A stretch of DNA of 64,000 nt, from contig NZ_CP047656.1 in the NCBI RefSeq assembly GCF_009906955.1, positions 1,629,501-1,693,500 of the forward strand, given 5' to 3'. The translations under genes were made by a program, and so were the position numbers. The stretch is from Paraglaciecola mesophila (GTDB taxonomy: Bacteria; Pseudomonadota; Gammaproteobacteria; Enterobacterales; Alteromonadaceae). Positions 57,177 through 64,000 of the stretch are shown one piece after another; position 1 is the stretch's first letter, and each line of letters opens with the position of its first letter. The notes beneath the pieces are model-generated. The model did not search any database and had not been told where the DNA came from. It saw only the letters and a program-made list of their open reading frames with translations.

Positions 57177-57307
57177 AACAATTAGCGTCTTTTGATGGTA
57201 GATCATTTTGATGCAAACCGCGCAGCGGGATTACATCGTGATAAACGTTCGCGTTAGCTAATAAAAAGCAGGCTTGTTAGCCTGCTTCTTTAAGCCACGT
57301 ATTGTCT

Positions 57308-57631
57308 TTATACGTTGAAACTTTCGCCGCAGCCGCATTCGCCGTTTGCATTAGGGTTATTAAATTGAAACCCTTCATTGAGACCTTCTTTAGCAAAGTC
57401 CAATTCGGTCCCATCCAAGTACACCAAGCTCTTGCCGTCAATAATAATTTTAACGCCATTATCTTCAAAAACGTGGTCATCTTCGTTTAACTCGTCGACA
57501 AATTCCAATACATAGGCTAAACCAGAACAACCAGTGGTTTTGACTCCCAAGCGCAAGCCTAGCCCTGAGCCTCTGTTTTGCAGAAAGCTAGTAGCGCGTT
57601 GTGCCGCGGCCTCAGAAATTTTAATTCCCAC
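57308..57631 (-). CDS. iscA: Iron-sulfur cluster assembly protein IscA
   Basis: IscA is an A-type carrier that passes clusters to target proteins. The protein has 107 residues, and the three ligand cysteines lie in [10 protein letters not shown] and near the C-terminus in GECGCGESF. It follows iscU by 25 bp. Confidence 0.97.
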   Translation of the reverse strand: MGIKISEAAAQRATSFLQNRGSGLGLRLGVKTTGCSGLAYVLEFVDELNEDDHVFEDNGVKIIIDGKSLVYLDGTELDFAKEGLNEGFQFNNPNANGECGCGESFNV

Positions 57632-57656
57632 TTTGGTCTCCTTATTCGTCTAACGT

Positions 57657-58037
57657 TTACAGGTGTTTCTTTTTGTAATCTTCAACTGCTGCTTTAATGG
57701 CATCTTCGGCCAAAATTGAACAGTGAATTTTTACCGGCGGCAATGCCAGCTCTTCAGCAATATCGGTATTTGAAATCTTAACCGCATCGTCAATTGATTT
57801 GCCTTTAACCCATTCTGTCACTAATGAGCTAGACGCAATCGCTGAGCCACAACCGTACGTTTTGAATTTCGCATCTTCGATTATACCGGTCGCACCGATT
57901 TTCAATTGCAATTTCATAACGTCACCACATGCTGGTGCGCCGACCATACCCGTAGCTATACTAGGATCGTTTTTGTCAAAGCCACCCACGTTACGTGGAT
58001 TTTCGTAGTGATCGATTACTTTTTCGCTGTAAGCCAT
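57657..58037 (-). CDS. iscU: Iron-sulfur scaffold protein IscU
   Basis: IscU is the scaffold on which clusters are built. The protein has 126 residues. The three cysteines lie in GAPACGD, TYGCGSAI and KIHCSIL, and LPPVK, which HscA binds, precedes the last one. It lies between iscS and iscA. Confidence 0.98.
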   Translation of the reverse strand: MAYSEKVIDHYENPRNVGGFDKNDPSIATGMVGAPACGDVMKLQLKIGATGIIEDAKFKTYGCGSAIASSSLVTEWVKGKSIDDAVKISNTDIAEELALPPVKIHCSILAEDAIKAAVEDYKKKHL

Positions 58038-58100
58038 GATGGTTACCTCATTTGTGAAGGCGTTATCGCCTTACTGTCAATTCTATCATTTGTTCAAATA

Positions 58101-59324
58101 CTAGTGGTGAGCCCACTCAACCGTATTCAAATCAATGCCTTCTTTGTACATATCCCACAAAGGAGACATATCACGTAATTTGTCGATTGCGTTACGTACT
58201 ACGCTGACCACATGATCAATTTCTGCTTCAGTGGTAAAACGGCCGATTGTGAAACGAATTGAGCTGTGCGCTAACTCATCGTTCAAGCCTAGTGCGCGAA
58301 GCACATATGAAGGCTCTAAGCTGGCTGAAGTACAAGCAGAACCTGAGGACACGGCCATATCTTTAAGAGCCATAATCAAAGATTCGCCTTCAACGAAAGC
58401 AAAACTCACATTTAAGTTTGCCGCAACGCGTTGCTCTATGTCACCGTTAATATAAACCGCTTCAATGTCTTTAATGCCGTCCCATAAACGATTGCGCAGC
58501 ATTAAGATGCGTTCATTCTCAGTCGCCATTTCTTCTTGTGCGATACGGAATGCTTCGCCCATACCAACGATTTGATGCGTTGCCATAGTGCCAGAACGCA
58601 TACCGCGCTCGTGGCCGCCACCATGCATTTGCGCTTCAAGACGAACGCGAGGCTTACGGCTAACATAAAGCGCACCGATCCCTTTAGGGCCATAAGACTT
58701 ATGGGCTGAGAAGGACATCATGTCTACTTTCAGCGCTTGTAAATCGATAGCCACTTTACCTGTACTTTGGGCTGCATCAACATGAAATAGCACTTTGCGT
58801 TCGCGACATACTTCACCGATAGCTGCAATGTCTTGAATCACACCAATTTCGTTATTCACGTGCATAACGCTAGCAAGGATGGTGTCAGGGCGGATAGCCG
58901 CAGTAAATTTTTCGATATCAACCAAGCCATTCGGCTCAGGATCTAAGTAAGTAACTTCAAAGCCTTCACGCTCTAACTGACGGCATGTATCAAGTACGGC
59001 CTTGTGCTCAGTCTTCACTGTAATAAGGTGCTTGCCTTTCTTACCGTAAAAATGCGCTGCACCTTTAATTGCAAGGTTATTTGATTCAGTTGCACCAGAG
59101 GTGAAAACAATTTCACGCGGATCAGCATTAATCAAATCAGCAATTTGATTACGGGCAACGTCGACAGCTTCTTCTGCTACCCAACCGAAACGGTGAGAAC
59201 GAGACGCAGGGTTACCAAAGTTGCCTTCGTTGGTTAAACATTCCGCCATTTTGGCAGCAACGCGAGGATCAACCGGGGTGGTTGATGAATAATCTAAATA
59301 AATTGGTAACTTAATGTCGCTCAT
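58101..59324 (-). CDS. iscS: Cysteine desulfurase IscS
   Basis: IscS is a PLP enzyme that supplies sulfur from cysteine for clusters and tRNA thiolation. The protein has 407 residues. The PLP-binding Lys lies in [14 protein letters not shown] at about 203-216, and the mobile active-site Cys in [14 protein letters not shown] at about 324-337. It is directly downstream of iscR. Confidence 0.98.
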   Translation of the reverse strand: MSDIKLPIYLDYSSTTPVDPRVAAKMAECLTNEGNFGNPASRSHRFGWVAEEAVDVARNQIADLINADPREIVFTSGATESNNLAIKGAAHFYGKKGKHLITVKTEHKAVLDTCRQLEREGFEVTYLDPEPNGLVDIEKFTAAIRPDTILASVMHVNNEIGVIQDIAAIGEVCRERKVLFHVDAAQSTGKVAIDLQALKVDMMSFSAHKSYGPKGIGALYVSRKPRVRLEAQMHGGGHERGMRSGTMATHQIVGMGEAFRIAQEEMATENERILMLRNRLWDGIKDIEAVYINGDIEQRVAANLNVSFAFVEGESLIMALKDMAVSSGSACTSASLEPSYVLRALGLNDELAHSSIRFTIGRFTTEAEIDHVVSVVRNAIDKLRDMSPLWDMYKEGIDLNTVEWAHH

Positions 59325-59340
59325 TGTTTACTCCGCTTAT

Positions 59341-59826
59341 TTACTGCAAGCTCACTTCGATTTCGTTGCCAGCAATATAATTAAGATGTTTCGTTTTATC
59401 TTGTCTGTCTGCCACTAACTTCACGTCGTGCTGCGCCATCAGCTCTCCAAGGGTGATACCATCGAGAAAAAGGCTGATGCGCTCGCTTAAATCCTGCCAT
59501 AAACTGTGGGTAAGACAGCGTTCACCACCTTGGCAATCTGATTGGCCCTGACAACGCGTTGCGTCAACTGACTCATCTACCGCTCGGATCACTTCACCAA
59601 TAGGTATATCACTGGGATTGCGACCTAACTTATAACCGCCACCAGGACCACGAACACTGTCGACCAATTTTTCTCTACGTAGACGTGAAAAAAGTTGCTC
59701 TAAATAAGATAATGATATTTCTTGGCGTTCAGATATATCGGCTAACGACACGGGACCACGCTGTGAATGTAATGCTACATCCAACATTGCTGTAACAGCG
59801 TAACGACCTTTAGAAGTTAATTTCAT
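59341..59826 (-). CDS. iscR: Iron-sulfur cluster regulator IscR
   Basis: IscR is an Rrf2-family regulator that senses the Fe-S state and represses the isc operon. The ATG at 59826 ([11 protein letters not shown]), preceded by AGGTG, gives 161 residues; a GTG at 59835 is less likely. Three cluster-ligand cysteines lie at positions 92, 98 and 104, with a His in LTH soon after. It is the first gene of the operon and lies just behind two type 1 IscR sites. Confidence 0.98.
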   Translation of the reverse strand: MKLTSKGRYAVTAMLDVALHSQRGPVSLADISERQEISLSYLEQLFSRLRREKLVDSVRGPGGGYKLGRNPSDIPIGEVIRAVDESVDATRCQGQSDCQGGERCLTHSLWQDLSERISLFLDGITLGELMAQHDVKLVADRQDKTKHLNYIAGNEIEVSLQ

Positions 59827-59855
59827 TCTGAACACCTAGCTAAAAACTTGCAGCT

Positions 59856-59913
59856 ATTGTCCCAAACCCGACTATTTTAGTCAAGTATTTATCCTACTGT
59901 TTTACTCAAGTAT
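59856..59913 (-). promoter_or_regulatory. isc promoter with two adjacent IscR type 1 sites
   Basis: On the minus strand, ATACTTGACTAAAATAGTC followed by GGGTTT (59888-59864) fits the type 1 IscR consensus at all but one position. A second site (59913-59889), beginning ATACTTGAGTAAAACAGT, abuts it and matches less closely. TTGACT (59884-59879) and GACAAT (59861-59856), 17 bp apart, form a -35/-10 pair overlapping the first site, so holo-IscR should block transcription. Confidence 0.85.
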
Positions 59914-59951
59914 TTTTAACGAGCAACTGTAGGTCGCTAATAGATCCAACG

Positions 59952-60755
59952 TTAGATTTGTGGGTCGAAAGACGCTTTCGCTGATTCTTTTTCCGCCGTC
60001 GTTAAATGATCACCAAAACTATCAATTTCAAGGGTAGGCAACGACTTACCACAAACACTCCCCCCCATGTTATTGATCTCTTTACACATTTCTTCGACCT
60101 TAGTATCAATAAGGTGAACGTGGTCAAGCATTAGGCCAATCGCGTTAGCAACCGGGTCGGGGTTTTCATCAGAAATGGCATAGGCATCGAAGCCGTATTT
60201 ACGCGCAATTTTAGCTCTGTGGCCGTTCTGTTCCTTGTTAGCGCTGGGCATGACGATACGCCCTGGTATCCCCACGACGGTAGCCCCTTCTGGTGCGTCT
60301 TTAACCACCACTGAGTTAGAACCAACCTTAACCCCTTTATGCATAGTAATAGGCCCAAGAATTTTAGCCCCAGCTCCGATAACAACATTATCTTCTAAAG
60401 TGGGATGGCGTTTGCCTGCGCTCCATGATGTACCACCAAGGGTGACACCGTGATAAAGGGTCACATTGTCGCCAATTTCTGCTGTTTCCCCGATGACGAC
60501 GCCCATTCCGTGATCAATAAAGAAGCGGCGACCCAGCTTTGCTCCAGGATGAATTTCAACCCCTGTTGCCCAACGAGAAAATGTTGATAAGCTGCGCGCT
60601 AACCAGCGCCAATTTGCTTTCCACAAACGATGGCTTAAACGATGAAACCAAATGGCATGCAGCCCAGGGTAATTGGTTAACACTTCAAAGGTATTGCGCG
60701 CCGCAGGATCGCGATGGAATACACTTTGAATATCTTCTTTAATGCGCTCAAACAT
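59952..60755 (-). CDS. cysE: Serine O-acetyltransferase
   Basis: CysE makes O-acetylserine, the precursor of cysteine. The protein has 267 residues. An N-terminal helical region with [16 protein letters not shown] precedes the left-handed beta helix of hexapeptide repeats, with [21 protein letters not shown] (parts: [18 protein letters not shown]), HGVTLGGT and [10 protein letters not shown]. It lies 2 bp after trmJ on the same strand and just upstream of the iscR promoter, so sulfur supply and cluster assembly are neighbours. Confidence 0.96.
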   Translation of the reverse strand: MFERIKEDIQSVFHRDPAARNTFEVLTNYPGLHAIWFHRLSHRLWKANWRWLARSLSTFSRWATGVEIHPGAKLGRRFFIDHGMGVVIGETAEIGDNVTLYHGVTLGGTSWSAGKRHPTLEDNVVIGAGAKILGPITMHKGVKVGSNSVVVKDAPEGATVVGIPGRIVMPSANKEQNGHRAKIARKYGFDAYAISDENPDPVANAIGLMLDHVHLIDTKVEEMCKEINNMGGSVCGKSLPTLEIDSFGDHLTTAEKESAKASFDPQI

Positions 60756-60757
60756 AA

Positions 60758-61483
60758 TTATTTGCTTTCTTTGCTGCTCTTTTCGATGGACGCCAAAATG
60801 CCACGCAGTATGTTCAGCTCTTGGGTTTCAGGACGAGCACGATTAAACAAGCGGCGTAATTTGGTCATGACCATACCTGGATGTTTTGGAATGATAAAAT
60901 TCGTTTTGAATAGGGTTTGTTCCAAATGGCTATAAAAACCTTCTAGCTCTTCTGCCAGCGGGTATTCTCCCTGCACAGTGGTCTCATGTCGCGTTTCATT
61001 AAGATGGGCCATCCGAATTTCGTAACATAGCGTTTGTACTGCGGCGGCCAAGTTCAACGAGCTATATTCAGGATTGGCGGGAATACATACATGGAAATGG
61101 CATTGCTGTAGCTCCTCGTTACTTAAACCGTTGTTTTCGCGGCCAAATACTAAGGCAACAGGATAATTAGGCACTTCGGATACTAACTTTTCACCGCATT
61201 CACGAGGCTCAAGCATAGGCCAAGATAACGTTCTAGAGCGGGCACTTGTACCAACGACTAAACCGCAGTCCGCGACAGCCTCTGCTACGGTCGACACCGT
61301 TTTTGCATTGGCCAGTACGTCACCCGCACCAGCCGCTAAGGCACTGGACTTACCATCAGGGGGAGACACAGGATCAACCAGCACCAGCTGACTCAAGCCC
61401 ATGGTTTTCATGGCTCGCGCTGTTGAACCAATATTGCCCGTATGGGATGTGTTAACCAGTACGATTTTAATATTTTCTAGCAT
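60758..61483 (-). CDS. trmJ: tRNA (cytidine/uridine-2'-O)-methyltransferase TrmJ
   Basis: TrmJ methylates the 2'-OH of position 32 in several tRNAs. It is a SPOUT methyltransferase of 241 residues. [22 protein letters not shown] opens the protein (key part [15 protein letters not shown]), [16 protein letters not shown] and [17 protein letters not shown] form the knotted SAM site. It is 2 bp from cysE, so the two are probably one transcript. Confidence 0.96.
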   Translation of the reverse strand: MLENIKIVLVNTSHTGNIGSTARAMKTMGLSQLVLVDPVSPPDGKSSALAAGAGDVLANAKTVSTVAEAVADCGLVVGTSARSRTLSWPMLEPRECGEKLVSEVPNYPVALVFGRENNGLSNEELQQCHFHVCIPANPEYSSLNLAAAVQTLCYEIRMAHLNETRHETTVQGEYPLAEELEGFYSHLEQTLFKTNFIIPKHPGMVMTKLRRLFNRARPETQELNILRGILASIEKSSKESK

Positions 61484-61631
61484 AGCAAGGGTTTATCTGA
61501 CGGTTTGCGGATTTTAGGGCGCGGATAATAGCACATTTTGCGCACGAAAGTAGTATTGGCGCGGCCCGTACCCTGATGTAGTTGCTACAAATTATGTGCG
61601 CGTTAACGTTTTGGCCAAGTTTACCTCAGAA

Positions 61632-62348
61632 TTAAAGCACCTTACCTTTATAAAACTGGCAGAAATGAAAACGTTCGTAATCACTCAAAGGCTCAAGGTA
61701 GGTGTTCTGCACTGCTACGCCAAACTCAATTTCATCTTGCACCTGTGCCTCAAACGACGCAACCCAAGGAAGGCTTTTCGGGCCACTCAACTGAACATAA
61801 GGATATTGAGTGACCTTCCAAAAACCTGAAAGTAGCGTTTCTTGCTTGTTATCAAAGGTATCAGCTTCACTGTTTTCTTGAAGCGCGCTAACCAGGGTGT
61901 AAGTTTTGTCTAAATTTAGCAGCAACTGCACTTCTACAACACACGCTTTGCTATAGTAGCGACCAACAAGTCCTTCATAGGACCTCAATGCCGCCACATC
62001 TAGGCCTTCAGGAATTAAAAACAACCCTATAGAATCACCAGTGAAAGAATGATTATTACTAAAAAGTGGCACTTCACTTTCAACCGAATACCCTAATTTC
62101 GCCGTGCTTTGCGTTAAGCGTGTTAACTCACTCTGTTCGGGTAGCATCAGTGAGTAAACTAGGCTATTTCTTCTAATCGAAATAGGAAAAGTAAGCTGAT
62201 TAACATCAACATCAAAATCATCTTTTTCTAATTGCTCGGATATTCTGTTTACCTCTGATTCTGAAAGGTACTTAGCGTACAAATGTACTTGGGTATGACC
62301 ACAACCTGATAACCCCAACAATATACCGCACAACAAAATCCATCTCAT
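61632..62348 (-). CDS. Lipoprotein of unknown function
   Basis: This 238-residue protein starts at the ATG at 62348, which follows an AAGGAG at good spacing. Residues 1-15 (RWILLCGILLGLSGC) form a lipoprotein signal peptide with lipobox LSGC. The mature protein has an N-terminal half that looks like an OmpA-related alpha/beta domain (HLYAKYLSESEVNRISEQLEKDDF, given as KYLSESEVNRI and QLEKDDF) and a second part with a WKVTQYPYVQLSGPKSLPW segment. I do not recognise the family. The gene begins 10 bp after the VOC-family gene, so the two are in one operon. No signs of transfer are visible. Confidence 0.7.
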   Translation of the reverse strand: MRWILLCGILLGLSGCGHTQVHLYAKYLSESEVNRISEQLEKDDFDVDVNQLTFPISIRRNSLVYSLMLPEQSELTRLTQSTAKLGYSVESEVPLFSNNHSFTGDSIGLFLIPEGLDVAALRSYEGLVGRYYSKACVVEVQLLLNLDKTYTLVSALQENSEADTFDNKQETLLSGFWKVTQYPYVQLSGPKSLPWVASFEAQVQDEIEFGVAVQNTYLEPLSDYERFHFCQFYKGKVL

Positions 62349-62358
62349 TTCGCACTCC

Positions 62359-62760
62359 TTATTGATTAAATACAATTTGCCCTTGGTAAAGCTCTAACGG
62401 CAGACCGTCAGGGTCGGCAAAGAAAGTAAATTTTTTATCGGTGTACTCATCCACTCTGATTGGCTCAACCTCAACTCCTTTTGCCGTTAAAACAGAAGCC
62501 GTTTTTTCCACATCCTCAACCACAAACGCTAAGTGGCGTAAGCCTTGTGCTTCTGGACGAGAGGGGCGCGCAGGTGCCCCGGGAAACGAAAACAGTTCAA
62601 TCTGCCCACCATCGGGTAGTGCTAAATCTAGTTTGTACGAGTCGCGATGGGCACGGTAATTTTCGGCAATAACCCTAAGCCCTAGAATTTCGGTATAAAA
62701 GTGCTTCGAGCGCGCATAGTCGCTGCAGATAACGGCAACGTGATGAATTCGTTTTAACAT
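62359..62760 (-). CDS. VOC-family protein, YaeR/glyoxalase-like
   Basis: This 133-residue vicinal-oxygen-chelate protein has two beta-alpha-beta-beta-beta modules. IHHVAVICSDYARSKHFYTEILGL (opening IHHVAVICSDYARS) carries the first His; QIELFSFP a Glu; GLRHLAFVVEDV a His; and DPDGLPLELYQ a final Glu. This is the H/E/H/E metal-ligand pattern of the YaeR/glyoxalase I-like group. The substrate is unknown. It is followed at once by a lipoprotein gene and is divergent from suhB. Confidence 0.85.
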   Translation of the reverse strand: MLKRIHHVAVICSDYARSKHFYTEILGLRVIAENYRAHRDSYKLDLALPDGGQIELFSFPGAPARPSRPEAQGLRHLAFVVEDVEKTASVLTAKGVEVEPIRVDEYTDKKFTFFADPDGLPLELYQGQIVFNQ

Positions 62761-62959
62761 TAGGTACGCTTAATCTGGTATTAAAAATAAGTAAACTGAG
62801 ACATGTACGCTAACATAGTTTGTGATAAATCCAGATTATGATTGCGAATATTCTGTGGTTTGATACACTGCGCGGCGATTTTTTGTTCACCTGTTGCCTA
62901 ATCTGTAACGGATGACAAATCCTTATCTTAACGTTCTTTTAAAAATTGGTGGTTTTACT

Positions 62960-63739
62960 ATGCATCCTATGCTGAATATAGCAGTGCGCGCGGCGCGTTC
63001 TGCGGGCAACGTCATTGCTCGTGGTTTTGAAAATCAATCTGAACTCATGATTGAAGCCAAAGGCAGTAACGACTTCGTAACGCGAGTCGACAAAGAAGCC
63101 GAGCAAGCAATTATTCGCAAAATTCAGCAATCTTACCCTGATCACTGTTTTGTAGGTGAAGAAGGTGGCGTAGTAGAAGGTAGCAACACTGATTATAAAT
63201 GGATCATTGACCCGCTAGACGGCACCACCAATTTTATTAAGGGTATCCCCCACTTCGCAGTTTCTATTGCACTGATGCACAAAGGTCGTTTAGACCAAGC
63301 AGTAGTATTCGATCCGATTCGCGGCGAACTATTTACTGCAAGTAAAGGCGCAGGCGCTCAACTTAACGGTTTCCGTATTCGTGCTAGTAAAGCAAAAGAG
63401 TTGAATCAAACGATCCTTGCCACCGCACTACCATACAAAAACAAAGACACCTTGCCCACTTACCTTGAAAGCTTCCGCAACATCTTTTTTCAAGCCGGTG
63501 ACGTACGCCGTAGTGGTTCAGCTGCTCTGGATTTAGCATACGTTGCTGCTGGTCGCTATGACGGATACTGGGAAAGTGGCTTGAAGCCTTGGGATATTGC
63601 AGCGGGTGAACTTCTCGTTCGTGAAGCTGGCGGCTTAGTAACAGATTTTAAAGGTAACAACGACCCTATGCAAAACGGTGACATCGTTGCTGGAAGCGCT
63701 AAAGTCGTGCAAACCCTAGTCAAGAATTTGAAAGCTTAA
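62960..63739 (+). CDS. suhB: Inositol-1-monophosphatase family protein SuhB
   Basis: SuhB is a magnesium-dependent inositol monophosphatase that in E. coli also binds NusA in rRNA antitermination. The ATG at 62960 (MHPMLNIAVRAARSAG) matches the family start exactly; an upstream start at 62912 adds 16 unlike residues. The protein has 259 residues. Metal ligands lie in VGEEGG (Glu), IIDPLDGTTNFIKG (Asp, Asp) and GLKPWDIAAGELLVREAGG (Asp). A strong terminator follows. Confidence 0.97.
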   Translation: MHPMLNIAVRAARSAGNVIARGFENQSELMIEAKGSNDFVTRVDKEAEQAIIRKIQQSYPDHCFVGEEGGVVEGSNTDYKWIIDPLDGTTNFIKGIPHFAVSIALMHKGRLDQAVVFDPIRGELFTASKGAGAQLNGFRIRASKAKELNQTILATALPYKNKDTLPTYLESFRNIFFQAGDVRRSGSAALDLAYVAAGRYDGYWESGLKPWDIAAGELLVREAGGLVTDFKGNNDPMQNGDIVAGSAKVVQTLVKNLKA

Positions 63740-63788
63740 GGTTGTAATAGGTTAAGAGCGTAATGACGTAAGAACGTATGACCTTTTT

Positions 63789-63816
63789 AAAGCGAGCCCT
63801 ATGGCTCGCTTTTTTT
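63789..63816 (+). terminator. Rho-independent terminator of suhB
   Basis: An AAAGCGAGCC/GGCTCGCTTT stem with a 4-base loop is followed by a run of T. It lies about 50 bp after the suhB stop. Confidence 0.92.
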
Positions 63817-63900
63817 GTAGCCAAAAAAGACGACCAATCTTTGCATTCAAAAGCTGAGTACCGAGTACCGAATAGAAAGTGTTAGCATAAATACACCAAC

Positions 63901-63932
63901 AAAAAAGCCGCTTGATGGTTAATCAAACGGCT
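63901..63932 (-). terminator. Terminator of a minus-strand gene beyond the window
   Basis: On the minus strand, AGCCG pairs with CGGCT and TTGAT with ATCAA within the same stem, and a T-run follows. The gene that ends here would lie mostly beyond 64000. In 63933-64000 no coding frame could be assigned with confidence. Confidence 0.7.
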
Positions 63933-64000
63933 CTCGATGCGCAACTCTGTTTACCCTTATGGGTAATCTAATTTGCTACAGCATTGACTCTTGGTCAGCA

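Noticed and set aside
1..64000. tRNA genes, rRNA genes, CRISPR arrays, prophage or a biosynthetic gene cluster
   Set aside because: None was recognised on reading both strands; intergenic gaps are mostly short and explained by terminators, promoters and the inverted-repeat element.

Overview
The window is a 64 kb stretch of a gammaproteobacterial chromosome, most likely a marine Alteromonadaceae (Glaciecola/Paraglaciecola/Alteromonas relatives). The evidence is the protein-level resemblance of its core genes to gammaproteobacterial families, the canonical tilS/accA/dnaE to rpsB/map/glnD envelope and translation block, a complete iscRSUA-hscBA-fdx operon, and a moderate AT bias throughout. The organism assignment is inference. 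No rRNA, tRNA, CRISPR array, prophage or complete IS was found.

Region 1 (1-11.2 kb): the 3' end of acnA with its terminator; an unlisted entericidin-type lipoprotein gene behind a sigma-54-like promoter; a ~280 bp inverted-repeat element resembling a MITE; a three-gene minus-strand operon (outer-membrane barrel, YfiR-like, YfiN-like CHASE8-HAMP-GGDEF-EAL); radA; a large tandem PilZ protein; and serB.

Region 2 (11.4-26.3 kb): trmO and proS, a metallo-beta-lactamase-fold hydrolase with a patatin-like protein, a periplasmic binding-protein-like gene, a YehS-type gene, a carboxyltransferase fused to a biotinyl-like domain without its lysine, a CPA2 cation/proton antiporter, a GGDEF protein with an I-site, a TPR protein with a receiver-like domain lacking the phosphoacceptor Asp, a LysR regulator and a class 3 lipase-like protein.

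Region 3 (26.3-54 kb): the housekeeping block tilS, accA, dnaE, rnhB, lpxB, lpxA, fabZ, lpxD, ompH, bamA, rseP, dxr, cdsA, uppS, frr, pyrH, tsf, rpsB on the minus strand, with short spacings or overlaps and an rpsB leader. Divergent map and glnD follow on the plus strand, then an LpxH-like phosphoesterase and an OlsF-like bifunctional acyltransferase.

Region 4 (54-64 kb): SOS-regulated yebG with a LexA box, the isc operon behind two adjoining IscR type 1 sites, cysE, trmJ, an unknown lipoprotein, a VOC-family protein and divergent suhB. A terminator at the right edge belongs to a minus-strand gene lying outside the window.

The most distinctive material is signalling. Five genes or operons within 25 kb are linked to cyclic di-GMP or receiver-type regulation, and several carry degenerate or unusual key residues. 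The rest is ordinary chromosomal backbone.
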